From Calothrix sp. PCC 7103 (lineage in GTDB: Bacteria; Cyanobacteriota; Cyanobacteriia; Cyanobacteriales; Nostocaceae), in contig NZ_KB217478.1 in NCBI RefSeq assembly GCF_000331305.1, forward strand, positions 1,843,679 through 1,907,678: 64,000 nt of DNA, read 5' to 3'. Numbering within the stretch: the first letter of the stretch is position 1; each line of letters begins with the position of its first letter. Below, piece by piece: positions 52,841 to 60,668 of this stretch. The translations under genes and the position numbers were made by a program. The notes under the pieces were generated by a model that worked only from the letters and a program-made list of their open reading frames with translations, did no database searches and had not been told where the DNA came from.

Positions 52841-55063
52841 ATGAGCGTGAATGAAGCTACACACCCAGAAAATTCAGCTTGGAACAAGCAAGTGTACCAC
52901 CGTCTCAAGCTTGCCCTAAGTCTTGGCTTGCGGAGACAAGTCTTTTTGGCGGTGTGTGATGATTTAAACCTCCGAAATCAGGTGGCAGCACGGTTGCATT
53001 CAACGCTGGCATATCCAGTTGGGCAGGTTTTATACCAGCAGACCAATTTAATGGAAGCCAGTACATCAGCGTATCCGCGACTGGTAACGTTACGGTTGAA
53101 TTTGAGTGACCCAAACCCTATTGCCCAAATTAACCAGTGGTTAATAAATTATCCACCACCAATTGTAGGTGGCACGAAAGATACTCCAGGTAGACCGCTA
53201 CCAATACCAGCATTTCAAATAGTTGGAGTTGAGCAGTTAACGCGACAACCTGTTGCAGCGCAGCGGTTGTTTTTACACTATTTGCGGTTAACTGAACAGC
53301 GTATCTCAACACAGGAATCAAATCGATTTTTAGAGTCGAGTTTACTATTGTGGGTGCCACGTCCGTGGTTATATGCTATACAACAATCGGCGCCACAGTT
53401 TTGGCGGTGTCGAACTGGTGTGTTTACTTTTGCTGGAGAACCAACACCTACAGCTAAAACTAAGGGTTCAGAAAGGTTTTCATCCCAGGAAGTAGATTTA
53501 GGCAATCTAGAAGAATCTATATTAAATGATGCTATTCTTCCTGGTGGAGTAGGTAGCGAAGATGCATCATTTGATTTTCAAACAACCGAACAACCCGTCA
53601 ATCGTAGCCACAAAAAGAAAGAACCAAAACCGCTAAAATCAGAACTGCTTGCGGTAGGATTACCTAGTGATGAACCTCCAAGTAGAGAAACAAGTAGAGA
53701 AACAAGTAGAGAAACAAGTAGCGAAATTTCCAACGCACCTGAAAAGTCTCCACTCGAACAATTTACACACATCACCAAGGAATTAGTCGAGCTTGTGCTT
53801 GCGACGTTGGATACTCGTGCAGAAGGTGAAACAACTTCACCCCAAGTAATTTTAGAGGAAATTGAAGAATTACATAGTAAAAAAGCAGCTCCTGAAAGTT
53901 TAGCACTTGGATATCAAAAGCTTGGTAATTTATATCGCTTGCGGATTGAGCAGGGACAGTCTAACTTAGAAAGTTTAATGGTGGCAATAATTGCTTACCA
54001 AGAGGCAATTACATATGATGAAGTATCGCCTCAAGTTCCTGATATATTGAACGACTTAGGGACTTTATATTGGATGTTGTACCGTACTCCTCCCAACTCA
54101 GAGGAGGGGCAGTCATATATTGAGCAAGCAATCGAGTTTTATCAACTATCATTAAAATTAGTATCACCGCAAACCAATCCTGAAACTTACGCGCGGGTAC
54201 AAAATAATTTAGGTACAGCATACGGTGACTTAGCGCGCTTTTCCAGTCCGGCAGAAAACTGGCAGTCAGCAGTGGCCGCATATTCCGAAGCACTGCGCTA
54301 TCGTACTCCAGACATGGAACCGCTTAAATTTGCTGCATGTCAAAATAACTTGGGCACTGCGTACTGGCACTTGGCACAGTACAACCTTCCTGTTGTGCAT
54401 TTAAAGAAAGCCATTACCGCGTATAATTTCGCGTTGGTGTATTACACCCCTAATCAAGAACCCTTAAAATATGGGATGATTCAAAACAATATTGGTACTG
54501 CTTATTGGAATCTTGCCCAGTACGAACAAGAGTGCGAACATCTACGCACTTGCATTGGCGCCTATAATGAAGCCTTAAAATTTAGAACACCAGCAAATCA
54601 ACCTGCTGCATGTTCTGCTACACAAAATAATCTTGGAACAGCTTATTGGCATTTAGCAAATCAAGTTAAAACACCAAAAGAAGAACGACACGAATATTTA
54701 GAAAAATGTATTGATTCTTATCAAGAAGCTTTAAAGAACGCGCATTCACTAAGCGGAATAACATTAAGCTTTGATGTTTTTGCCACGCATAACAACTTAG
54801 GGTTAGCGCACTATCAACTTGTTACCGATACTTATTATGATGGAAATAAAAATGAACGCTCGCAACATCTAGAAGCTGCGTTAGAGAACCATTTGCAAGC
54901 GCTTAACGGTATGAGCCAACAGCCTGAGACTTATCAAACTACGCTCTCATATATAATTAAAACTATACGCGAATTTCATAACGAGTTAGGTATTCAAGGA
55001 CAAAATCTAGCTTTATCTAAAGTTCCTGGTTCGCTGTTACCAGAGATTTTGCCTAAATTGTAA
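52841..55063 (+). CDS. TPR-repeat protein with an N-terminal ATPase-like region
   Basis: The 740-residue protein has three parts. Residues about 1-205 form a folded domain (LRRQVFLAVCDDLNLRNQVAARLH, FQIVGVEQLTRQPVAAQRLFLHYLRLTEQ, LLLWVPRPWLYAI) with the look of a STAND/AAA-like core but no clear Walker A. A polar linker of about 110 residues contains the tandem SRETSRETSRETS. The rest is about six TPR units (NNLGTAYWHLAQYNLP, NNIGTAYWNLAQYEQE). Such proteins are scaffolds for complexes. I recall the family as conserved in cyanobacteria, without a known role. It is single and converges on the XRE gene. Confidence 0.8.
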   Translation: MSVNEATHPENSAWNKQVYHRLKLALSLGLRRQVFLAVCDDLNLRNQVAARLHSTLAYPVGQVLYQQTNLMEASTSAYPRLVTLRLNLSDPNPIAQINQWLINYPPPIVGGTKDTPGRPLPIPAFQIVGVEQLTRQPVAAQRLFLHYLRLTEQRISTQESNRFLESSLLLWVPRPWLYAIQQSAPQFWRCRTGVFTFAGEPTPTAKTKGSERFSSQEVDLGNLEESILNDAILPGGVGSEDASFDFQTTEQPVNRSHKKKEPKPLKSELLAVGLPSDEPPSRETSRETSRETSSEISNAPEKSPLEQFTHITKELVELVLATLDTRAEGETTSPQVILEEIEELHSKKAAPESLALGYQKLGNLYRLRIEQGQSNLESLMVAIIAYQEAITYDEVSPQVPDILNDLGTLYWMLYRTPPNSEEGQSYIEQAIEFYQLSLKLVSPQTNPETYARVQNNLGTAYGDLARFSSPAENWQSAVAAYSEALRYRTPDMEPLKFAACQNNLGTAYWHLAQYNLPVVHLKKAITAYNFALVYYTPNQEPLKYGMIQNNIGTAYWNLAQYEQECEHLRTCIGAYNEALKFRTPANQPAACSATQNNLGTAYWHLANQVKTPKEERHEYLEKCIDSYQEALKNAHSLSGITLSFDVFATHNNLGLAHYQLVTDTYYDGNKNERSQHLEAALENHLQALNGMSQQPETYQTTLSYIIKTIREFHNELGIQGQNLALSKVPGSLLPEILPKL
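53681..53722 (+). repeat. 12-bp in-frame minisatellite in the TPR protein gene
   Basis: The unit AGTAGAGAAACA occurs about 3.5 times and encodes Ser-Arg-Glu-Thr repeats in the linker. It keeps the frame, so its copy number can change without breaking the gene. Confidence 0.8.
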
Positions 55064-55079
55064 ATTAAGAGCAGCACAA

Positions 55080-55472
55080 TCAGGCAGCAATTGAGTCTTC
55101 TTTCTCAGAGTCGCTTGTAGACGTTTCCGTTGCCTTCTTTTTGCCCGGTGTCCGCTTCTTACGCGCGTCACTGGATACGCACTGGTAGTCTACATCAAAA
55201 TCGCGCGGTTCAGTATTGCTAAATTCAACTAAATCATCAAGTTGAATCAACATTCGATAATTGCCACGGCTCTCACATATATAATTAATCGCACTTACTA
55301 TCTGTATCCAACGTTTTTCGTTAATTTGTGGCAAATACTCAGCTTGGCGCCACCTAGTAACATTACTAACGTCGATTTTCAATACACGCGCAAACTCGGT
55401 CGAGCCGATATCACGCTCGTCCATCAATCTCTTTAAATTCCAACGTACAGCGCCAACTGCTTTTTTAGCCAT
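55080..55472 (-). CDS. XRE-family (Cro/C1-type) DNA-binding protein
   Basis: The 130-residue protein has an N-terminal helix-turn-helix (AVRWNLKRLMDERDIGSTEFARVLKIDVSNVTRWRQAEYLPQIN, about 8-50) of the Cro/C1 type. A middle segment (ICESRGNYRMLIQLDDLVEF) follows, then a basic, Ser/Thr-rich disordered tail (ARKKRTPGKKK...). It is divergent from the 390-residue unknown gene, with a 203-bp shared region holding an inverted repeat that could be its operator. Autoregulation and control of that neighbour are inferences. Confidence 0.78.
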   Translation of the reverse strand: MAKKAVGAVRWNLKRLMDERDIGSTEFARVLKIDVSNVTRWRQAEYLPQINEKRWIQIVSAINYICESRGNYRMLIQLDDLVEFSNTEPRDFDVDYQCVSSDARKKRTPGKKKATETSTSDSEKEDSIAA

Positions 55473-55617
55473 TCAAAACCGCGCCTTCTAATACCAAACA
55501 CCTTCATGCTACGACATAATTTCAGCAAAGAATAAACGTCAATGCCAAAATTATTAACTTTTGTTACAAATAATTTTGCATGTGCATCTATTACACATAT
55601 AGTATATAGAGAAAAAT

Positions 55618-55647
55618 GTAGTTGGATACATATATGTAGCCAGCTAC
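55618..55647. promoter_or_regulatory. inverted-repeat operator candidate between XRE gene and unknown gene
   Basis: GTAGTTGG and CCAGCTAC form an inverted repeat with one mismatch and a 14-base spacer containing ATACATATATGTA. It lies about 28 bp upstream of the + strand start at 55676. The XRE protein is the obvious candidate to bind it. The evidence is only the symmetry and position. Confidence 0.35.
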
Positions 55648-55675
55648 TCACATATAATTCACCTGCCATTCTATC

Positions 55676-56848
55676 ATGATTACAACAACATACGCATCGG
55701 TGTCACTGTATAAAATTGATACATTAGACAATTCAGCATACGGAATACTTGAATTTGCACGCGCGCTCTTTGCTGATAAACAATACTTACCTAGAGCCGA
55801 TTTCAACAAAATGGTGGAATCATTTGGTTGGAGTAAGGAGATAGTTCGCAGCTACATCAAACTAGGAATGGCATTTATCGATGTAGAAATAAGCAAGCTG
55901 GTAACGATTGAGCCACGCACATTATTCAAAATTACATCAAGCAAAAGGTTTGCCAGCGTAGTCTTAGGCATCAAAAACGCGGTTGGTCATATTACACAAC
56001 AATTTGTTCAAAATCTCATTGATGGCTTAAAGGTACCACGGGCTTCTCTACCCGATAAACCAACAATTTGGCGTGGTGAAAAGGACACAAGTCGTACATG
56101 CGTCATTCCTCCCATCAAGGAAGATGACCAGTATACAGGTACGTCAATACAACGCGCGATGGATGATGAAAAAATCACAGCACAAAGATTTGTTCGAGAA
56201 GCGGCAGCGTTTCGGGAAGCTTTCAAATACGGCGCCTTCAAGTTGGTAGGTGAATTGCCACCACACCTCAAAGCGATATTAGGTTTAGAGTATGAGGCGC
56301 CAATGTCAAGTAATAATGATAGTGAAGCACAAGCAATAACATTAGTAGAAGAAACGGCGCCCGATGTTGAAGTAGTACAAACAGCATCGGATGTGCAAGC
56401 GGCGCCACACAACAACTTTATTGTTAACAAAGTTTGTCCGGAAAACAAAATTAAAAACGAACAACCATCAACTATTCCCCCAGCAGAATCATATAGCGCA
56501 GCAGAAATTGCGGCACTGCTATGTGACTGCAATACTTGGTCCGAAATCACAGCAATTACTTTAAACCTAGATAAGCATACACGCATGGAATCTTGGTTAA
56601 TGCTTAGTAAAGAAGAAAAAAACCGCATTCACGAAATAAAATCAATTGCTACCGAAGCAAAAAATCAAAATATCACCACTGATGAAGCCGCATCAATCAA
56701 AGTCGGTGACATAGTAGTTTGGGACAACTGCTATCCTCACCTCAGTAGTTGGCAGCCTTTCCAAGTGCAGCGAATCGAAATTAATGGCTTTGTCAAACTT
56801 GAAAACGTCATCAATCTAATACCAATTGAAGAATTGAAATTAGCATGA
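55676..56848 (+). CDS. unknown protein, divergent from the XRE regulator
   Basis: The 390-residue protein is not recognised. Residues about 1-115 look like a compact helical domain (LDNSAYGILEFARALFADKQYLPRADFNKMVES, GWSKEIVRSYIKLGMAF) that may include a helix-turn-helix, since TSSKRFASVVLG and FGWSKEIVRSYIKLG have its spacing. The middle (about 215-270) is acidic and disordered. The end (about 335-390, IKVGDIVVWDNCYPHLSSWQPFQVQRIEINGFVKLENV) resembles a small SH3-like barrel. A DNA-binding or plasmid/phage-type partitioning function would fit but is not shown. Four GGCGCC sites in its codons match the chromosomal pattern, so it is not recent foreign DNA. Confidence 0.65.
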   Translation: MITTTYASVSLYKIDTLDNSAYGILEFARALFADKQYLPRADFNKMVESFGWSKEIVRSYIKLGMAFIDVEISKLVTIEPRTLFKITSSKRFASVVLGIKNAVGHITQQFVQNLIDGLKVPRASLPDKPTIWRGEKDTSRTCVIPPIKEDDQYTGTSIQRAMDDEKITAQRFVREAAAFREAFKYGAFKLVGELPPHLKAILGLEYEAPMSSNNDSEAQAITLVEETAPDVEVVQTASDVQAAPHNNFIVNKVCPENKIKNEQPSTIPPAESYSAAEIAALLCDCNTWSEITAITLNLDKHTRMESWLMLSKEEKNRIHEIKSIATEAKNQNITTDEAASIKVGDIVVWDNCYPHLSSWQPFQVQRIEINGFVKLENVINLIPIEELKLA

Positions 56849-56950
56849 CCTGTCAATTTCATTAAAATAATATTAATATCTTCGCCCTTCTTTTCTTGCG
56901 GTAAAATAGATTACAAATTAGTTGTACATCAAGCTTACCAAACAATTTAC

Positions 56951-57922
56951 ATGCAAAATAAAACCAAAATCATTTTAGATACAGACCCAGGTGGCGATGA
57001 TATTTTTGCGTTGCTGTGGCTTTTAAGTTTGATGAAACAAGGTTTTGTGGAGTTGGTAGCTGTTACTACTGCTGAAGGAAATGTGAATGCGAAGACTACG
57101 TTTGCTTGTGCGAGTCAGGTGCTTAATTTTACTGGCTTTGTAGAAGTAGAGTTAGGTAAGGGAGTTATAGAACCTACTGATATTGAGGATGCGGCTTATA
57201 TTCACGGCGCCGATGGGATGGGAGGCTTATCAGAAAGTTTACCTGATGTCAAGCACGATTATGTAAGCGCACGCTATTCTGACGACATTATAATAGACAA
57301 GCTAAATACCCACCCTGGAGAAATCACTTTATTAGCTGTGGCGCCATTAACAAATCTTGCTGCTGCTGAAATCAAATCTCCTGGTATTTTGAAAAAGGCT
57401 AAAGAAATTATAGTAATGGGTGGCGCCTTTGGAGTACCAGGAAACGTCACCTCACTAGCAGAATTTAATATCGCTTTTAATGTTGACGCTGCACAACTCG
57501 TATTTAATAGTCGTAATGATACTGTTGTATTGTCGTTAGATGTGACTAACGAGTTAATTTTTACGAAAGAAATGGCAGAAGAAGTTTATTTGTCTAACTC
57601 ACAAAACCCTGTAGCGAAATTTATCGTGCAGTTATGTGAGTTTTTGACTTATACCTCATTAACTTACCGTCAAACAGAAGGTATAAAAGGCTTTCTAGTT
57701 CATGATGCTGCGACTGTTGCTTATTTGTTTTATCCAGAAACTCTTTTACTACAACGCGCGCAAGTTGATATAGAAACAGCAGGTAAATTTACTAAAGGTC
57801 AAACCATTATAGATAATCGACACGTAGCGAAAGCTTCGGTAAATGCTTGGGTAGCGTTACAGGTAGATGCTGTAAATTTATTGGCAAGTTTGGTAGAAGA
57901 TTTAAAAGTGCTGATATCTTAA
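56951..57922 (+). CDS. inosine/uridine-preferring nucleoside hydrolase
   Basis: The 323-residue protein begins KIILDTDPGGDDIFALLWLL, giving the family DxDxxxDD calcium site (DTDPGGDD, residues 10-17). It continues with TTAEGNVNAKTTFACASQVL, HGADGMGG, LLAVAPLTNLAAAE and the closing HDAATVAYLFYPETL. These enzymes cleave the N-glycosidic bond of nucleosides to ribose and base in purine or pyrimidine salvage. The base specificity cannot be set. It is single and converges on the dehydrogenase gene through a half copy of the palindromic repeat. Confidence 0.9.
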   Translation: MQNKTKIILDTDPGGDDIFALLWLLSLMKQGFVELVAVTTAEGNVNAKTTFACASQVLNFTGFVEVELGKGVIEPTDIEDAAYIHGADGMGGLSESLPDVKHDYVSARYSDDIIIDKLNTHPGEITLLAVAPLTNLAAAEIKSPGILKKAKEIIVMGGAFGVPGNVTSLAEFNIAFNVDAAQLVFNSRNDTVVLSLDVTNELIFTKEMAEEVYLSNSQNPVAKFIVQLCEFLTYTSLTYRQTEGIKGFLVHDAATVAYLFYPETLLLQRAQVDIETAGKFTKGQTIIDNRHVAKASVNAWVALQVDAVNLLASLVEDLKVLIS

Positions 57923-57950
57923 AGATGCTTCGTTCCTCAGCATGACATGA
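57921..57950. repeat. half copy of the GTCATNCTGA palindromic repeat
   Basis: AAAGATGCTTCGTTCCTCAGCATGACATGA is one arm of the family, shortened by a few bases, and overlaps the stop of the nucleoside hydrolase gene. Confidence 0.6.
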
Positions 57951-57952
57951 TG

Positions 57953-58825
57953 TTATTCAGCATCAGGGGATGAAGTCATTGCAGCAAAAAGTGAAGAGTA
58001 ATCAGCTTGAGCAAATGACATGCGAATTGCTGTATCAAGAATACTACGGACACCATCAATGCCATTGATATTCAAACCCGCATTTTTTGCTTCATCAATA
58101 AATAAATCTGTATCTTTCAGTAGATGTTTAGTAGGAAAACTAGGATTGTCATAATTATTATCAAGCATTCGCTGTAACTTGTTGTCAAAAGTTGGTGCGT
58201 ATAAAGCGCTTTCACGTAAAATTTGCATGAACACATTTACGTCTATATCTTGACGCTGTACAAATTTTAATGAGAGCGCAAAAGCTGCTGTCAGTGAACT
58301 AATTAGCTGGTTGAATGCTAGTTGTAAACCTGCCGCAGTTCCAACTTGTCCTACATATACAGGTTTTGGGCCAAAGTGTTTTAGTAATTCTAAATTACGC
58401 TGATACTGTTCGCGATAGGCACCAACCATTACAATTAGTTTACCCTGAGTCGCTTCGGTAGTGCTACCCAAAACAGGCGCCTCAATATATTCTCCTCCAG
58501 CAGCCACAACAGTATCGCGAATTTCTTTACTTTCGGTGGGGGTAATAGTCCCCATTTGAATCACAGTGCGTCCAGCCAACATTCTAAAAGAAGTATCCGA
58601 AAGTAAAACACTGTAAATAGCTGGAGCATTAGTTAACATCAGTATTACACAGTCTGCGGCACGAATCGCATGACGTGGATGTTCAGCAATTTCTGCACCA
58701 GCAGCTTTGAGTGGCGCCAATTTTTCTCTTGTACGGTTATAAGCAATTAAATCTACATTTGCTTCTAATAACCGTTGCGCCATCGGCAACCCCATTAGTC
58801 CTGTTCCCAGAAATGCCACCTTCAT
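57953..58825 (-). CDS. beta-hydroxyacid dehydrogenase (HIBADH/6PGDH-like)
   Basis: The ATG at 58825 follows GGGA six bases upstream; the four-residue longer TTG form is less likely. The 290-residue protein has the NAD(P) motif KVAFLGTGLMGLPMAQRLLEANV, then DCVILMLTNAPAI, the substrate-binding GGEYIEAPVLGSTTEATQGKLIVMVG and the catalytic lysine region AGLQLAFNQLISS. The expected Lys of GxxxKxxxN appears as Leu-Ala-Phe-Asn here (LQLAFNQL), so the lysine may be missing. That could mark a non-standard reductase such as a glyoxylate/succinic-semialdehyde type or a reductive imine enzyme. It is single. Confidence 0.82.
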   Translation of the reverse strand: MKVAFLGTGLMGLPMAQRLLEANVDLIAYNRTREKLAPLKAAGAEIAEHPRHAIRAADCVILMLTNAPAIYSVLLSDTSFRMLAGRTVIQMGTITPTESKEIRDTVVAAGGEYIEAPVLGSTTEATQGKLIVMVGAYREQYQRNLELLKHFGPKPVYVGQVGTAAGLQLAFNQLISSLTAAFALSLKFVQRQDIDVNVFMQILRESALYAPTFDNKLQRMLDNNYDNPSFPTKHLLKDTDLFIDEAKNAGLNINGIDGVRSILDTAIRMSFAQADYSSLFAAMTSSPDAE

Positions 58826-59035
58826 ACTGTATCCCAATACTTGTTCTTTATATTGTCTATCCTAAATGTTAATTATTTATGTTTGAAAGTACAATCGCTA
58901 CGAACAATAACTTCTTAATTAATAAATTATTTCAAAAGTTATGAATAAACATATTTGTAAAATTTAAATTGTTAATACCTGACATTTAATCCCCCAATTA
59001 CTAGGAGGAATTTTTCAGAAACCTATTTAATATAA
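58826..59035. other. AT-rich upstream DNA of the dehydrogenase gene
   Basis: About 200 bp with the promoter of the dehydrogenase gene. No open frame, hairpin or repeat was recognised here. The rest of the gap to 59303 holds a terminator hairpin, a tandem repeat and a tiny membrane gene. Confidence 0.4.
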
Positions 59036-59058
59036 AGGGTGGGCAAGAATGCCCACCC
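59036..59058 (-). terminator. terminator hairpin downstream of the 31-residue gene
   Basis: On the minus strand GGGTGGGC-ATTCTT-GCCCACCC followed by TTTATATT is a perfect 8-bp GC stem with a T-rich tail. It lies 40 bp past the stop of the small membrane gene. GTGGGC...GCCCAC stems recur in this kind of genome, so it may also be a repeat. Confidence 0.65.
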
Positions 59059-59096
59059 CACAAGATTACCCCACAAAATTACCCCACAAAATTTAA
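59056..59096. repeat. 13-bp tandem repeat (CCCCACAAAATTA x3)
   Basis: Three copies of CCCCACAA(A/G)ATTA lie between the terminator hairpin and the stop codon of the 31-residue gene. A related doublet of CCCATTCCACAA words is found near 47537-47575. Confidence 0.7.
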
Positions 59097-59097
59097 T

Positions 59098-59193
59098 TTA
59101 GCCACCTGCTGCAAATGTTACCATTATTATCACCGAGAGTAAGATACCTGGGGTAAGTAGTCCAACTAACATTAATAAATCGTGAGTACTCAT
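59098..59193 (-). CDS. 31-residue single-helix membrane protein
   Basis: Behind AAGG (eight bases from the ATG), the frame reads MSTHDLLMLVGLLTPGILLS then VIIMVTFAAGG and stops. Almost all of it is one membrane helix with a Thr-Pro break. Size and composition are those of the very small subunits of thylakoid complexes (PSI, PSII, cytochrome b6f, NDH-1 or oxidase subunits), but it matches none of the ones I can recall. A terminator hairpin follows. The clean start, stop and terminator support a real gene. Confidence 0.55.
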   Translation of the reverse strand: MSTHDLLMLVGLLTPGILLSVIIMVTFAAGG

Positions 59194-59303
59194 TGTTTTT
59201 ACCTTGTGATTATTATTTTTAGCCTATGAATAGACTCTAAACGTTAAAATGTCTAATCGGCTAGTTTTACAAAAAGATTAACAATGTTTTAATTTTTACT
59301 CTA

Positions 59304-60467
59304 TTAAAGCGAAGGATACGTCAAACCTTTGAGAGGTTGTGTGGGAGTAAATCCTTTACTTTGAACCAAAACACCAAAATCTCCTAGTCCCATTGGGTCA
59401 ATTAGTTGATGTAATGAGTCACGGCGCCGCAGCATGTCGGATACTGAAAGATTAGATTGACTCATGGTGGCAATTCTTTCTCCTAAACCTAATGCCATCA
59501 AAAACAAACCTTGCTGCGTAAATCCGACTTTAGCCAATCCGCAGGTTTCACCCCATCTTTCTAAAGCAGTAAAGTCTACATGTGTGGTGATATCTTGCTT
59601 TCCTATATTTATATATGGATTATCGTGGCGCCGATGTTGGTAATAGCATTGCAGTGTACCTTTATTTCTACGAGGATTGTAATAACGATGTGCTGGGTAG
59701 CCATAGTCTATAGTAAGTACATATCCACGCTGTAATTTATCGGCGACTTGCGTTAGCCAATCAAGTGCTGAATTGTTAATTTCACTACGGTATCCTGTAG
59801 GGTAATTACTGATATCAATTTCGATTAAATCAAAATACTGTCTTAGTTCTGGCGTTGAAGGTTCATCAATAATTTCTATAATAGTATCTTTATTGACTTC
59901 TTGTACTGAGTTAGAGACTCCAACATAAACCTCTTTTAATTGCCCCTCTTCTACTACAAACTGATGTACAGGCAAAGCGTCCACCAGTTCATTAGAAAAA
60001 AAACATCCAACTACTGAATTATTTTCTATCTCTCCTAAATCACACCAGTTTACAGAAAAAGCTTGCAATTTTTCCTGCTGTACTTGTTTTAATAGGGTTG
60101 ATTTTTCGACTATGGTATATTTCAAAACAGAAAATAAATCACTATGATGCGTCTGTAGGTAATTTAAAATATCAACAGCTAAATAACCTTGTCCGGCGCC
60201 CATTTCTACAAGCATAAACGGTGCTGGTTTTCCAAGAATTTCCCACATCTCGACAAATTGTATTGCCAACATTTCACCAAAGTCGGCGCCGAGGTGAACC
60301 GAGGTAAAAAAATCTCCATCCGCGCCTATATTCGCTGCTTTCTGAGTATAATAACCGTAATTAGGATGATATAATACTATATCCATATATTCGGCAAAAG
60401 TAATTCTCTGTTCAACTTTGGAAGTGATACAGGCAATAATTTCATTAATAAAAGTTATAGGTTCCAT
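59304..60467 (-). CDS. MidA/NDUFAF7-family SAM-dependent methyltransferase
   Basis: The 387-residue protein has the PF02636 pattern: ITFAEYMDIVLYHPNYGYYTQ (family N-terminal block), DFFTSVHLGADFGEMLA, the SAM loop LVEMGAGQGYLAVDILNYL, VVGCFFSNELVDALPVHQF, YVLTIDYGYPAHRYYNPRRNKGTLQCYYQHRRHDNP and NIGKQDITTHVDFTALE. NDUFAF7 methylates an arginine of the complex I subunit NDUFS2 during assembly in mitochondria. The homologue of that subunit, NdhH, is encoded 1.4 kb downstream in this window. Whether it methylates NdhH is not established in cyanobacteria. It is preceded by a divergent REC-PAS-PAS gene. Confidence 0.88.
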   Translation of the reverse strand: MEPITFINEIIACITSKVEQRITFAEYMDIVLYHPNYGYYTQKAANIGADGDFFTSVHLGADFGEMLAIQFVEMWEILGKPAPFMLVEMGAGQGYLAVDILNYLQTHHSDLFSVLKYTIVEKSTLLKQVQQEKLQAFSVNWCDLGEIENNSVVGCFFSNELVDALPVHQFVVEEGQLKEVYVGVSNSVQEVNKDTIIEIIDEPSTPELRQYFDLIEIDISNYPTGYRSEINNSALDWLTQVADKLQRGYVLTIDYGYPAHRYYNPRRNKGTLQCYYQHRRHDNPYINIGKQDITTHVDFTALERWGETCGLAKVGFTQQGLFLMALGLGERIATMSQSNLSVSDMLRRRDSLHQLIDPMGLGDFGVLVQSKGFTPTQPLKGLTYPSL

Positions 60468-60668
60468 TCAAATATGTAGGGGTTGTGAACTAAGCAGTAA
60501 GCAGTTTTAAGATGAAAATAATTTTGCAAATTGATTATATATACCATAAGTAAGTTGGCATACTAAAACTAAACTATATAAAGTTTTGTAAGAGTAAGTA
60601 AAGATTTTCGCTTTTACTTCACCTTAACCCCCTTAATACAGTTACATTTATTTGCACCGACTTAACTT

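Noticed and set aside
55433-55669. A 78-codon minus-strand frame upstream of the XRE gene
   Set aside because: It overlaps the XRE start in another frame and covers the shared promoter region. The composition is not protein-like.
56008-56628. A 206-codon open frame on the minus strand inside the unknown gene
   Set aside because: It lies wholly within the 390-codon gene, is Ser/Cys-rich with no domain pattern and has no ribosome-binding site. The plus-strand frame has the promoter region and ordinary composition.
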